A stretch of 64,000 nucleotides of DNA from Bacteroidales bacterium UBA6397 (GTDB lineage Bacteria > Bacteroidota > Bacteroidia > Bacteroidales > UBA932), in NCBI GenBank assembly GCA_002439875.1, contig DJQB01000036.1, forward strand, positions 126,594 to 190,593, given 5' to 3'. The position numbers and the translations under genes were made by a program. The notes beneath the pieces were generated by a model, which ran no database searches, was not told the DNA's origin, and saw only the letters and a program-made list of their open reading frames with translations. This document shows positions 51,101-59,907 of this stretch, piece by piece. Each line of letters starts with the position of its first letter. Position 1 is the stretch's first letter.

Positions 51101-51489
51101 CCGCGGCCTGTGCCGCTGTCAGAAAGGCCTGTGAGCCTCTGCACATCCAGTTAAATCCAGCGTCAAGCCATGTAGAAGTGGTGAACGCCAGCTGTGGTGA
51201 TCTTGAGAACCTGACCGCCGTCATTTCCGTGATTAAACCGGACGGTGAGGAAGTATATTCAAAAACAGCTGTTGTCAGCCCGTCGGAAGACACGACGACT
51301 CCGGTCATTAATGTCGCTGACGTGCCGGACGGCCTTTGCATAGTGACTCTCAAACTGACTTCAGCTGACGGCAATGTCCTTTCGGAGAATTGTTACTTCC
51401 GAAATTACCGCTCTGGTAAGGACACAGGTAACTATCAGGCACTTGTCGGGACTAAGTTGCTGGACGACTCAATGCTCAGATTTGATTGA
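48199..51489 (+). CDS. GH2-family glycoside hydrolase lipoprotein (beta-mannosidase / exo-glucosaminidase type)
   Basis: 1096 aa exported enzyme. Signal peptide with lipobox VGC. Residues about 255-335 form an F5/8 discoidin-like module (IEVSDDGKSWKKVADLPQTD). GH2 sugar-binding, Ig-like and TIM-barrel domains follow. Likely acid/base E797 (GRNEGYPP) and nucleophile E855 (FHSERGMP), the pattern of the exo-beta-D-glucosaminidase and mannosidase branch. Two REP-like repeats insert SLSMSKRPE and SLRQAQRPE in frame. It faces the operon at 51.6-58.1 kb. Confidence 0.85.
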   Translation: MTIKNLSYAAAMMFVAASVGCTSNDLVENIALNKAACASSSYDYNLTAQLVTDGVVENAEPAWLKVCTSGREFPRREKEWTVDAGPYSSNRLEGEANFLEYEWSRQRFSAGCVRVRGYVVYQEPAKGWSVTCKAGDSGAVMNQVGFVGGSGLPGTKRLPEVITDPNKLTESISRPSRELDLEIPLIDAVDFNHFKIEFNMDGALFWVIYSVDFSTEPKFGRSSDTGPYDSKESRGFIVLPSEVYSSVWMSADDKPQWIRIDLGSKKKFSEVRLNWIHKADGGRIEVSDDGKSWKKVADLPQTDSLAYSFKAVGNARYVRLSMEGTDESGHFALSEMEVLGPKVIEEIKPEWKLQRASAVSEIGEVISGNEYDDSDWLPAVVPGTVLYSYIAAGAVPDPGIADNNLQISESFFNSDFWYRWTPDTRSLSMSKRPEGESLILAFDGINWKAEVYVNGKFVGNIAGAFKRARFDITDLIIGDKDVIAVHIIKPAHYAAVKEKNAESPDFNGGQLGADNPTFHATVGWDWMPTVRGRDMGIWNDIRIEKVKAVTLSDPLVQSKITDGLASMTVSVKIVDGTYKSLRQAQRPEKTICGTLRGTIGGIEFSKIVELKAGESGTIIFTPEEYPQLKNQEIALWWPNGYGEPALHKATFTFIPDGATEAMTSIEWQAGIREFTYGDVMSDLKMFINGRRFFPKGGNWGFSEYNLRYRADEYENAVRMHKDMNMNMIRNWVGQTGDEEFYEACDKYGIVVWQDFWLANPADGPDPDDNEMFLDNARDYVSLIRKHPSIGLYCGRNEGYPPAALNAGLTETVNALHSDIVYIPSSADDGVSGHGPYRAVEPSYYFENPTAKFHSERGMPAIMEYESLRQMLTPDHLWPTNDVWGQHDFTRTGAQGDTAFVGMVRRRFGEQAMESAETFAKYAQWVNYDGYRAMYEANNVGRKGLLIWMSHSAWPSLAWQTYDYWFRPTAACAAVRKACEPLHIQLNPASSHVEVVNASCGDLENLTAVISVIKPDGEEVYSKTAVVSPSEDTTTPVINVADVPDGLCIVTLKLTSADGNVLSENCYFRNYRSGKDTGNYQALVGTKLLDDSMLRFD
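49472..49496. repeat. REP-like palindromic repeat (copy 5)
   Basis: GGTCACTGAGCATGTCGAAG followed by CGACC inside the GH2 gene, encoding SLSMSKRP in frame. Confidence 0.6.
49936..49958. repeat. REP-like palindromic repeat (copy 6)
   Basis: TCGCTTCGACAGGCCCAGCG followed by ACC, the inverse orientation of copy 5, inside the GH2 gene, encoding SLRQAQRP in frame. Confidence 0.6.
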
Positions 51490-51580
51490 CGAGATGAATG
51501 AAAATATTGTTCCATTCAACCGGATAGACTCTTGTGAAGTTGACTGTTGGAGATGTAATTGTCTCTGTCTGCCAGTAACT

Positions 51581-52510
51581 TTAGTCTGCAAACTTCACAT
51601 CCGCCATCACAAAGTAGTGGTCGCTTGGCAGGATGCCATTGATCCCTTCCGTGATCATGCGGCAATGAACCGGCTTGGCCTTGCCGTGCAGATAGATGAA
51701 ATCAATGCGGGTGTTCTTCTTGGTGTACTTCCCGCCTTTGAAACCATGAAAAGAGAAGCGGTCCGGGATGTCCATCCATTCGTAAGCGTCTTTCCATCCT
51801 GCTGCGTGCAGTGTCTGGGCCGCCCCGTCAGTGATGCTTGAATTGAAATCCCCACAGATGATCTGCGGAAAATCCTCTGCATACTGACCTGCTTCCGCAG
51901 CCAGCATTTTTGCCTGTTCCCGCCTTGCGTTGTCAGACTTGTGGTCAAGGTGCGTGTCAAGTATGCGGAACTCCTCACCGGTTTTCCTGTCACGAAGCCT
52001 GAGATAGTTGCAGTGCCTTGCCCTTGTGGTTCCCCACGATATTGTGCCCCCGATGAGCGGCTCCTCTGACAGCCAGTAGCAACCTGCTCCGAGCATCTCG
52101 TATCTGGAGGTCTTGTAGAAGATCACATTCTTTCCGATGAAGTGGTAGCCTTCCGTGAAAGGATCCATTTCGGGGCCTGAGAATCCGAACGAAGTATAGC
52201 CTTTCAACTCTTTCTTCATGTACTCGTTGGAGTCATAGATGACCTCCTGCATGCAGATGATGTCTGGTCTCTGGGCAAGTATCACGTCCCGGCAGACCTC
52301 CCGTCTTTCCTCCCATGTGCATCCCGGTTTCTTGGAGTCTTCCGGCAGTCCCGTTATGCGGATGTTGCAGGTCATGATTCGGTGGGTGCCTTTCTCCTGC
52401 GCGTCACGGCTGAGACCTTTCGCGGCGGCACTCGAAGGCAATGTGCCAGCAACCGCAAGCAACGCAGTCAAGGCCGTAATAATCAATGATTTGTTCTTGA
52501 ATATGTTCAT
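51581..52510 (-). CDS. Secreted endonuclease/exonuclease/phosphatase-family protein
   Basis: 309 aa from the ATG at 52510 (MNIFKNKSLIITALTALLAV), which gives a signal peptide. EEP-fold motifs: MTCNIR, CMQEVIYDSNEY, DTHLDHKSDNARR, IICGDFNSS and PSDHYFVMADV. Metal-dependent phosphodiesterase, possibly acting on phosphosugars or lipids. Last gene of the leftward carbohydrate operon. The frame upstream of 52510 overlaps the FAD gene and is not used. Confidence 0.85.
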   Translation of the reverse strand: MNIFKNKSLIITALTALLAVAGTLPSSAAAKGLSRDAQEKGTHRIMTCNIRITGLPEDSKKPGCTWEERREVCRDVILAQRPDIICMQEVIYDSNEYMKKELKGYTSFGFSGPEMDPFTEGYHFIGKNVIFYKTSRYEMLGAGCYWLSEEPLIGGTISWGTTRARHCNYLRLRDRKTGEEFRILDTHLDHKSDNARREQAKMLAAEAGQYAEDFPQIICGDFNSSITDGAAQTLHAAGWKDAYEWMDIPDRFSFHGFKGGKYTKKNTRIDFIYLHGKAKPVHCRMITEGINGILPSDHYFVMADVKFAD

Positions 52511-52532
52511 GATTGGAACTATTATATATTCA

Positions 52533-53906
52533 TTAGTCCCTGAGGTATGCTCCGGTTTCCTTGAGTTCCTTGCGGACCTCGGCAACATTTACCTTGGCTA
52601 CCGGCACGCCTTCCTCCAATGCGATTCTTGCCGCCCTTCCGGCAGCCTCTCCCATAGCCATGCAAGTGGACATCACTCTGGCGGAAGCCATGGCCTCGTG
52701 GGTCATTGATGCGCACCGTCCGGCCACGAGCAGATTTCCGATTTTTTCCGGAACCAGCATCCGGTAAGGCAGATCGTAGCAATCCGGGCACCACATCATC
52801 GTACAATCGTCTCCGTGGCTGTGATGTATGTCTACAGGATAGCTGCCGACACCTATAGAGTCCTCAAACTTGCGGCACTTCAGGATGTCATCAGCGGTAA
52901 GCACATATTCGCCCTTGATGACGCGACTCTCGCGGATCCCCATAAACGGGGCGACCTTGTCTCTCCATGCATTCTCGAATCCCGGAATGAAGTCCTTGAG
53001 GTATCTTTCAACCTCCTCGTTCTGGAAGCGGGCCTTGATTTCCCCTTCGGTGTAGCTGGCGGGATCGGTGGAATCCACACCGCATACCCTGGACATATTC
53101 ACCCAGATTTCATCTTCGGCCAGGCCTGTGATGAGGATTGTTCTGGCCACAGGAATGTCATAGCCTTTCTCTCTGGCCTCGTTGATCTTCTTTCTGAATC
53201 CAACCACGATGAAAGGTCCGTCTTTGAACTGTTCGGTCGGCATCACGTCCATGTCGAATTCATCCGGATGGTTCACTATCGCGTCCCTAAGCTCGGGCAT
53301 ATTGACACCTCTCATCGAGAACATCAATGTCGGCGGCTGCAAGCCTCCTTCAGAGTCCCCTTTATGGCATTCCACTCCGGCCTTGAAGGCGACATCAGCG
53401 TCTCCCGTGCAGTCTATGACTGCTTTTGCCATGATGGCCTCACGACCTTCCTTGCTTTCGACTATGATGCCTTTCACATCGTCACCTTCCTTGATGACAC
53501 CTGAGCAGAACACGTACATCAGGATTTTGACTCCGACTTCCTCCAGCATCGCCAAAGCCTCGTCCTTCACGGCTTCAGGATCTATGATCGTGAGGCTGAC
53601 ATGGTTCTTGCACGGCTTGTGTTCCGAAGCCTTGCCCTTGGCTCTTAGCCTGCTGATTAGCATCTGGGGCAGACCTTCGATGACCTGATTGCCCTTTCTG
53701 CCTAGAAATCCGAGGATCGGAAGACCGAGAGTAAGGTTGCCACCTATGTAGCCGCGGCTCTCGATGAGCATGACATCAAGGCCTTTGCCGGCGGCGGCAC
53801 GGGCGGCCATTATGCCGGAAGGTCCACCTCCGACAACAAGTATATCCACATTGTCCCTGACCGGAATTTCCCTTGCCGGCTCTGTGTAAGTTCTTTTTGT
53901 TTCCAT
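52533..53906 (-). CDS. FAD-dependent oxidoreductase (FAD_oxidored family)
   Basis: 457 aa. Rossmann dinucleotide motif VVGGGPSGIMAARAA at residues about 26-40, a second FAD segment AKAVIDCTGDADVAFKAG near 165, and a C-terminal FAD closing segment NLLVAGRCASMTHEAMASAR. Family members oxidise sugars or sugar acids. It is cytosolic and lies between MFS transporter and EEP genes. The substrate is unknown. Confidence 0.82.
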   Translation of the reverse strand: METKRTYTEPAREIPVRDNVDILVVGGGPSGIMAARAAAGKGLDVMLIESRGYIGGNLTLGLPILGFLGRKGNQVIEGLPQMLISRLRAKGKASEHKPCKNHVSLTIIDPEAVKDEALAMLEEVGVKILMYVFCSGVIKEGDDVKGIIVESKEGREAIMAKAVIDCTGDADVAFKAGVECHKGDSEGGLQPPTLMFSMRGVNMPELRDAIVNHPDEFDMDVMPTEQFKDGPFIVVGFRKKINEAREKGYDIPVARTILITGLAEDEIWVNMSRVCGVDSTDPASYTEGEIKARFQNEEVERYLKDFIPGFENAWRDKVAPFMGIRESRVIKGEYVLTADDILKCRKFEDSIGVGSYPVDIHHSHGDDCTMMWCPDCYDLPYRMLVPEKIGNLLVAGRCASMTHEAMASARVMSTCMAMGEAAGRAARIALEEGVPVAKVNVAEVRKELKETGAYLRD

Positions 53907-53918
53907 TGTTATTTGTTA

Positions 53919-55235
53919 TTAATGATTCCTTGAATGCCGCTCCGGGCGTTCAGGGCGCACCATTTTCCACAGCACGAGAGAGGCGATAAGGTGAAGCACT
54001 CCCATCACGGCGAACAGGATATTGCCCATAGACGAGAGTAGGGAGCCGACGAACACATTGAATATAGCCCCTCCGACGGCGCCTGCCCCTGCTGTTATGC
54101 CGACCACACTGGCCACATTCCTCACCGGGAACGCTTCCGCCACCACCACGCAGATGGTGTAGAGCCAGCTTGAGCACATCACGGCGATCACGCTGAATAT
54201 GCCTACTACCATCCAGGCTCTGACTCCGAACGCTATGGACTCGCATCCACTCACGATAGGTGTCAGCGCGCAAATAGGCGCGACGAAGGATATTCCTATC
54301 ATCATTATCTTTCTTGCCTTGAGGGCTGGAATCCCTTTCTTGACCAGATGGTCGGAGAAGATGGACGACAGTATGCCACCGACCGCGCTGAAGAAGAACG
54401 GCACACCACCCATGTACTGGATCATGTCCAATGTGGCCTGCTGGCTGAGTCCCTGAGCCTCTCCCAAACTTCTAAGGTAGCCTGGAAGCCAGAAGCAGCA
54501 GAAATACCACACAGGATCGCTGATGAGGCGGATAAGCAATATTCCCCATAAGGAACGGGTTTTCCATAGACCAGTCCATGTGAATGCGGCGGATCCTTCG
54601 ATGGATTTCTGAGAATTGTCTGCATCCTCATCCGCGTCCATTGTCATTGCGAGCACATCTTTGTCCGGATTACGATAGACAAGCGCCCAGACAACAGCGA
54701 TGATCAGGCCGATTCCACCGGCCAGGATGAACACCTCATGCCAAGGCAGAATCCTTGCCATCCATGCTATCACAAGCGGAGCGATGACCGTTCCCAAGGC
54801 TCCTCCGGCTGTGCAAAGGCTGTTGGCTGTGGCTCTGTGACGTTTCTCGAACCAAACTGTCACGGCGACAATCTGCCCGGCTATGATGGTAGGTTCCGCG
54901 AGACCGAGTATGCCTCTGAACATCGCGAAAAGCACGGCGTTGGTTGACAGACCGCCTCCGATGCACGCCAGTGACCACACTACGATTCCGACCGTTATCA
55001 CAGGCTTGGGACCGAATTTGTCCACGAGTATCCCTGAAATTGGGTACATTATAGCATAGCAGATCAGGAACACGTTGACTATCCATGCGTACTGAATGTC
55101 CCCGATCCCGAAATAGTCCAAGATTTCCGGTTTCAATATTGACAACAACTGGCGGTCAAGATAATTGCAGATGATCGCGACAAAGAGAGTGGCGACAATG
55201 AATATCCGCCGTTTTCCGAAAGAGTGATTCTCCAT
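53919..55235 (-). CDS. MFS transporter, ACS (hexuronate-type) family
   Basis: 438 aa with twelve predicted helices. RQLLSILKPEILDYFGIGDI and the DKFGPKPVITVGIVVW loop are typical of the anion:cation symporter family that carries hexuronates and aldonates. Adjacent to the FGGY kinase with no gap, so it probably imports the sugar or acid the operon degrades. Confidence 0.82.
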   Translation of the reverse strand: MENHSFGKRRIFIVATLFVAIICNYLDRQLLSILKPEILDYFGIGDIQYAWIVNVFLICYAIMYPISGILVDKFGPKPVITVGIVVWSLACIGGGLSTNAVLFAMFRGILGLAEPTIIAGQIVAVTVWFEKRHRATANSLCTAGGALGTVIAPLVIAWMARILPWHEVFILAGGIGLIIAVVWALVYRNPDKDVLAMTMDADEDADNSQKSIEGSAAFTWTGLWKTRSLWGILLIRLISDPVWYFCCFWLPGYLRSLGEAQGLSQQATLDMIQYMGGVPFFFSAVGGILSSIFSDHLVKKGIPALKARKIMMIGISFVAPICALTPIVSGCESIAFGVRAWMVVGIFSVIAVMCSSWLYTICVVVAEAFPVRNVASVVGITAGAGAVGGAIFNVFVGSLLSSMGNILFAVMGVLHLIASLVLWKMVRPERPERHSRNH

Positions 55236-56825
55236 TTATTTCAATTTGCTTAGTTCAAGATATTTTTGGTAACGGCGATCCAGCACCTCGTGCCTTTCAG
55301 AAGACGGGATGTAAGTGCGGACGGGTGACGGACATAATGCTTTCTGGGCAGTAGGAACATCGGGGTGCAGACCGGCCACGACAGAAGCGTTGACCGCCGC
55401 TCCCAGGGCACATGATTGCTTACAGTCAAGTACTTCAATCTTTTTCATGTTGGCGTCCGCCATCAGTTGCATGATGAAAGGGGACTTGAACGCTATGCCG
55501 CCGATTGCGACAAGGCGCTCGATAGGCACCCCGTTGTCAATCAGATGGTCAATCGCGGCTTTCGCGCCGAATGCGGCTGACTCGGCAAGAGCGTAATAGA
55601 TTTCCGCAGGAGATGTCCCTAAGGTCAATCCGGTGATGGTGCAGGTCAGAGAACTGTCGGGGGCAGGAGAGCGTCTTCCGTTGAGATAACCAGTGGAAAT
55701 TGGATTTGACAGACTGATGTTCAGTTTCTCAGCCTCTTCCGAGAGCCTTTGAAGAATATTGTCATCATGACATTCTGATGCCCATCCCAAGATTCGTTTC
55801 AGCCATGCAAAAATGTCCCCGAACGCTGACATTCCGACCTCATATCCAGTCATCCCCGGGAGGATGGAACCATCCACTTGTCCGAAAACACCGTCTATAA
55901 TATGCTCGTTAGGCGGTGTGACTGCCATGAAACAGGCGGATGTGCCGAGATTCATGACCATCGTTCCGTAGGAGATTCCAGCTCCAACAGCACCGGAGTG
56001 AGAATCGATGTTCCCTATTCCTATAAACACGTCTCTCGAAAGTCCTAGTCTGTCTGCCCATTCCGGCGAGATTACTCCAGCCGCCTTGTCGCAGCCGGAT
56101 ATGTTTGTCGGCATATTCCTAAGTATAGGAACAAGAACGCTGTCTATTCCATCGAAGAACTCCTCAGGAGGGAATCCTCCCCATTCCTTCGCCCACAATC
56201 TTTTCGCTCCGGCGGCGCACAGCCCTGATTTCATCTTCGTGATGTCATCAACACCTGTCAGCACAGCCGGGATCCAGTCGCACAATTCTATGGCGGTGCA
56301 AGCATCTTTCTGAAGTTCCGGTGAATGGCGTAGCGTCTTGAGGACTTTCGCCCAGAAACACTCCGCGGAATAGTGGCCGCCAGAATGGCAGGAATATTCT
56401 TTGCCGGAATTTCTGATGGCATTGTTGATCTCCGCAGCCTCGCTTTCAGCAGTGTGGTCTTTCCAGAGGACGAACATCGCATCAGGATTATCTTTATGTC
56501 TCTCCAGCATAGAGAGTGGCTTGCAGTGCCTGTCCACAAGACATGGGGTGCTGCCCGTGGTGTCTACGGAGATGCCTCGTATAGCCTCTGGTGACGGGCA
56601 ATGCGAAACAACATCGGTAAGCACCTTTTCAAGACCTTCGAGATAGTCCGGAGGGGATTGGCGGAACATGGCCTTTGCCCTGTCGGTATAAAATCCCTTG
56701 CCCCATCTGGTGTACAAAGCCTCGGACGTGTGGACATATTCCCCAGTGATGGCGTTGACCAGCAATGCCCTCACCGAGTCGGAGCCGAAATCTACTCCTA
56801 TTGTGTATGAATTCTGTCTGTTCAT
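55236..56825 (-). CDS. FGGY-family carbohydrate kinase, ribulokinase-like
   Basis: 529 aa. ASKHA fold: GVDFGSDSVRALLVNAITGE (phosphate 1), ISVDTTGSTPCLVD, CDWIPAVLTG, GIGNIDSHSGAVGAG and NLGTSACFMAV, and IAFKSPFIMQLMADANMKKI. This is closest to ribulokinases, which phosphorylate ribulose or xylulose. Second gene of the operon; it would phosphorylate an imported pentulose or similar ketose. Confidence 0.8.
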   Translation of the reverse strand: MNRQNSYTIGVDFGSDSVRALLVNAITGEYVHTSEALYTRWGKGFYTDRAKAMFRQSPPDYLEGLEKVLTDVVSHCPSPEAIRGISVDTTGSTPCLVDRHCKPLSMLERHKDNPDAMFVLWKDHTAESEAAEINNAIRNSGKEYSCHSGGHYSAECFWAKVLKTLRHSPELQKDACTAIELCDWIPAVLTGVDDITKMKSGLCAAGAKRLWAKEWGGFPPEEFFDGIDSVLVPILRNMPTNISGCDKAAGVISPEWADRLGLSRDVFIGIGNIDSHSGAVGAGISYGTMVMNLGTSACFMAVTPPNEHIIDGVFGQVDGSILPGMTGYEVGMSAFGDIFAWLKRILGWASECHDDNILQRLSEEAEKLNISLSNPISTGYLNGRRSPAPDSSLTCTITGLTLGTSPAEIYYALAESAAFGAKAAIDHLIDNGVPIERLVAIGGIAFKSPFIMQLMADANMKKIEVLDCKQSCALGAAVNASVVAGLHPDVPTAQKALCPSPVRTYIPSSERHEVLDRRYQKYLELSKLK

Positions 56826-56849
56826 TACCGTATTTTATACGGGCGTGAA

Positions 56850-58145
56850 TTATAGCGTGGTAAGGTGGAAGTTCCTCCAGAGGACCCTGATGTTGTTTCC
56901 GTCGTGGATCTGAAGCATGATGCGGCCGGACTTGGAGCCGATCAGTTCATCATTGATGTCAACCATAGACTCGCCATTCAACCAAGTCTTCACGTTGTTC
57001 CCCTCGACACGCAGACGTAGCGTGTTCCATTCGCCTTCTTTGAGGATGTCTTCCTTTTCGTCCGGAATCTGAACAAGCCAGCCGCGTCCGTATGACTCGT
57101 AGATGCCGGCTGTGTCCTGACCCTTTGGAGCGACCTCGCACTGCCATCCGTTCACAATGTTGTTCAGGTAGCCGCCATCCACAAATGAATGGAAGAACAG
57201 ACCTGAATTGCCATTCGAACACTGTTTGAACTCGACAGTCAGATCGAAATCCTTGTAGTACTCACGGGTTCCGAGGTAGCCGTAGCGAAGATCCTCTCCG
57301 TTCTCTGTGACGAGATTGCCTTCTTCGTCAACTTCTGTGCGCATACTTCCGAACAACTCCCAACCATGGAGATCCTTGCCGTTGAAAAGGACGACCTCCT
57401 GGCCGGCCTTGTGGGGCAACTCTTTGATCTTGATGTTCCTGAACGAGGCTGGGTCTCCGTGATCCTGAAGACATATAACCCCTTCGTGGGCGAGACCATA
57501 TTCGGTAGCGTCGCCCCATTTGCCGCTGGCTTTCTTCTCGAACCAGTCATCTGTCCACGCTTCGAACTCAAGTATTTTCTCGCCATTCAGCCAATGCTCG
57601 ACATGACCGTTGTCAAAAACGATTTTTGAGTTGTTCCATTCGCCTTGTGGATTGACCTTCATCTTACTGTAGTCAGGAAGGTGCATGGCATAGTCAACCC
57701 CAAGCATCTGCCACTCCTCAAGTTTTGCCGGAGAGTTCACTTCCTCCCAACCTTCGTTGTCAATGAGTTGATATTCAGGCCCTGTGACATAGGGAACCTT
57801 GAATTTCGGATTTTCGATGACATGGTAAAGCATTCCACTGTTGCCTCCGTGTGTGAGTTTCCAGTCCCAGGAAAGCTCGAAATTCTCAAATGTCTTGTCG
57901 GTCACGATGTAGCCGGATTCATCAGCCCCGTTGCCGGAAGCCTGTATGCAGCCGTCCACGACAGTCCAGCCGTTTGTCATGGAATCACCATTGTAGTCAC
58001 GCCACCCATCAAGATCTTTTCCGTTGAACAACAGTGACCAGCCTTCGGCCTTTTCCTCGGATGTCAATGTGTTCGGGGGTGTTCCGCATGATGCAATCAA
58101 CGCCACATTCCCTATTACCGATAAACATAAAATGATATTCCTCAT
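56850..58145 (-). CDS. DUF1080 lipoprotein with two domains (3-keto-disaccharide hydrolase type)
   Basis: 431 aa. Lipobox IASC at the N terminus. Two DUF1080 repeats, the first at residues about 35-225 (WSLLFNGKDLDGWRDYNGDS), the second from about 238 (VVLFNGKDLHGWELFGSMRT). The fold is a concanavalin-like lectin/glucanase. Some DUF1080 proteins cleave 3-keto-glycosides, which would suit the adjacent FAD oxidoreductase. First gene of the operon, after promoter 58181-58212. Confidence 0.82.
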   Translation of the reverse strand: MRNIILCLSVIGNVALIASCGTPPNTLTSEEKAEGWSLLFNGKDLDGWRDYNGDSMTNGWTVVDGCIQASGNGADESGYIVTDKTFENFELSWDWKLTHGGNSGMLYHVIENPKFKVPYVTGPEYQLIDNEGWEEVNSPAKLEEWQMLGVDYAMHLPDYSKMKVNPQGEWNNSKIVFDNGHVEHWLNGEKILEFEAWTDDWFEKKASGKWGDATEYGLAHEGVICLQDHGDPASFRNIKIKELPHKAGQEVVLFNGKDLHGWELFGSMRTEVDEEGNLVTENGEDLRYGYLGTREYYKDFDLTVEFKQCSNGNSGLFFHSFVDGGYLNNIVNGWQCEVAPKGQDTAGIYESYGRGWLVQIPDEKEDILKEGEWNTLRLRVEGNNVKTWLNGESMVDINDELIGSKSGRIMLQIHDGNNIRVLWRNFHLTTL

Positions 58146-58180
58146 TGGTCGTTAATCTGTGTTATTTTTCATAAAGAGTA

Positions 58181-58212
58181 CAAAAGTAAGCAAATTCAAC
58201 CATTAATACAAA
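58181..58212 (-). promoter_or_regulatory. Bacteroidota-type promoter of the carbohydrate operon
   Basis: Minus strand TTTG at 58212-58209 and TACTTTTG at 58188-58181 separated by 20 bp, 36 bp before the DUF1080 start codon. Confidence 0.75.
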
Positions 58213-58331
58213 CGAATGTATTGCGCGGACGCACAGGGCCGTATTGGGCTGTGGGTATATTTTTCTACAAAATTTAAAGGTTATTCCGGAAAAAATGCGT
58301 AAAATAGAGGTGTATATAAAAATGAACTGTT

Positions 58332-59606
58332 ATGAAAAGAGATTTGAAAAGATTTATCGGAGGCACTTTGCTTCTGATCGCGGCGGCTTGTGGCAAAACT
58401 GGTACTGATCCTGAGCCGGAACCTAATCCAGGCACTGAACCGGAGCCAACACCTGTGACAGCGGAGATTTTGAGTAAGGATGGAACGTCCAACTGCTACG
58501 TTATCACAAAAAAGGGAGATTATTCATTTGATGCCACAATCAAAGGAAACGGTGCCGCGTCCAAAGGACTCGCCGCGCCTGAGAGGATGGCTCCTGATTC
58601 TGCTGCTCTATTGTGGGAAACTGCAAAGGGAATGATCACGGATGTCGCTCTCAAGGACGGAAAGATCACTTTCAAGGCCTCTGCTTTGAACGGCAATGCC
58701 TTGATCGCCGCATATTCTGCGGACAAGGCTGTTGTTTGGAGTTGGCACATCTGGTTTCCTGAGGAGAAAATCGTGGCTGTCGAGACAAAGACAGGCTATG
58801 AGGTTATGAATATGAACCTCGGAGCAATGACCTCTGCTTTCGGTTCAACCCCTGACGTTAAGCCTTATGGGTTGTTGTACCAATGGGGACGCAAGGATCC
58901 GTTTCCGTCCGCACCGACTGTTACCGGTGATGAAAAGACTCTGCCTGTTCCCGTTTATGGCCCAGATGGCGCAGAGGTGAAGATTTCCTATTCCCTTTGG
59001 AGTTCGGTTGAAAACAACACAATTGAATATTCCATTGCAAATCCGACGAAATGCCTTTCGAATTATGCACAGTACAATACATGCAAGGATTGGCTGAAGG
59101 CATCAGACAGCAATGACGCTTTGTGGGGAAATCCTGATGGAGGAGAAAGGGATTCCGACAACAATTATGTCAATAAAGGCTCCAAGTCATTCTATGACCC
59201 ATGCCCTGTGGGCTATCGCGTGCCGCCAGCTGACGTGTTCAGAACATTCACGACTTCAGGTGGATATTCTCAGGATCCTTCCACATTCGATGTCGTTGAT
59301 CTGAATTACGACGGAGAGATAGACAGGCAGGACTATGACTATGGCTGGTCCTTTAAAATGAAGGAAGGCTCTCAATTTTTTCCTGCCGCCGCCCGTTATG
59401 ACGGTTCATACGCAATGTTGATGGGTTCAAAAAGTGGCTTGTGGGGATCTTATTGGGGAAATGCTCCTGCCAAATCCTATGGATCGGCCACCGGTTTCGG
59501 ATTCTGTGTCCTTGCGTTCATGAATGAGGCCGCAGGTACATCCGTCTCTGCCACAGCCTCGGCCAACCGCGCCGACGCTTACTCCGTCCGCTGCGTCAAA
59601 GAGTAA
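58332..59606 (+). CDS. Surface lipoprotein with FISUMP-like domain
   Basis: 424 aa. Lipobox IAAAC, then a Pro/Glu/Thr-rich spacer (TDPEPEPNPGTEPEPTPVTA). The C-terminal half has KSFYDPCPVGYRVPPADVFR and ADAYSVRCVKE, as in Fibrobacter-succinogenes major paralogous (FISUMP) proteins found on Bacteroidales surfaces. A structural or adhesive role is assumed. Divergent from the carbohydrate operon. Confidence 0.75.
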   Translation: MKRDLKRFIGGTLLLIAAACGKTGTDPEPEPNPGTEPEPTPVTAEILSKDGTSNCYVITKKGDYSFDATIKGNGAASKGLAAPERMAPDSAALLWETAKGMITDVALKDGKITFKASALNGNALIAAYSADKAVVWSWHIWFPEEKIVAVETKTGYEVMNMNLGAMTSAFGSTPDVKPYGLLYQWGRKDPFPSAPTVTGDEKTLPVPVYGPDGAEVKISYSLWSSVENNTIEYSIANPTKCLSNYAQYNTCKDWLKASDSNDALWGNPDGGERDSDNNYVNKGSKSFYDPCPVGYRVPPADVFRTFTTSGGYSQDPSTFDVVDLNYDGEIDRQDYDYGWSFKMKEGSQFFPAAARYDGSYAMLMGSKSGLWGSYWGNAPAKSYGSATGFGFCVLAFMNEAAGTSVSATASANRADAYSVRCVKE

Positions 59607-59657
59607 ACCAAAGCCCCGCCGGGGTAGCCCACAAAGAGGCAGAATAATAGTCTGGAG

Positions 59658-59698
59658 ACAAAAGAAGAGGGTGAGACAATCTCATCCTCTTCTTTTGT
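59658..59698. terminator. Bidirectional terminator between lipoprotein gene and tRNA-Ala
   Basis: Long near-perfect inverted repeat (ACAAAAGAAGAGG and CCTCTTCTTTTGT arms) with A and T-rich ends. It can end both the rightward lipoprotein transcript and the leftward tRNA. Confidence 0.8.
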
Positions 59699-59770
59699 GG
59701 AGCATAGGAGGATCGAACTCCTGACCTCAAGATTGCGAACCTTGCGCTCTACCAGCTGAGCTAATACCCC
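59698..59770 (-). tRNA. tRNA-Ala (anticodon CGC)
   Basis: Canonical cloverleaf: acceptor GGGGTAT/ATGCTCC, D-arm GCTCAGCTGGTAGAGC, anticodon loop TTCGCAA giving CGC (reads GCG), T-arm AGGAGTTCGATCCTCCT. No CCA encoded. Confidence 0.92.
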
Positions 59771-59907
59771 GTTCAGACTGCAAATATACAAAAAAACATT
59801 CACGACACCATTATATTCAATGAAATTTCATCTTTGCTTCATCATTTCATCTTTTGGCTGTCGGAATCTCATTGCCCACATTTTGTGAAAAAGACTTCAA
59901 TCGCTGA

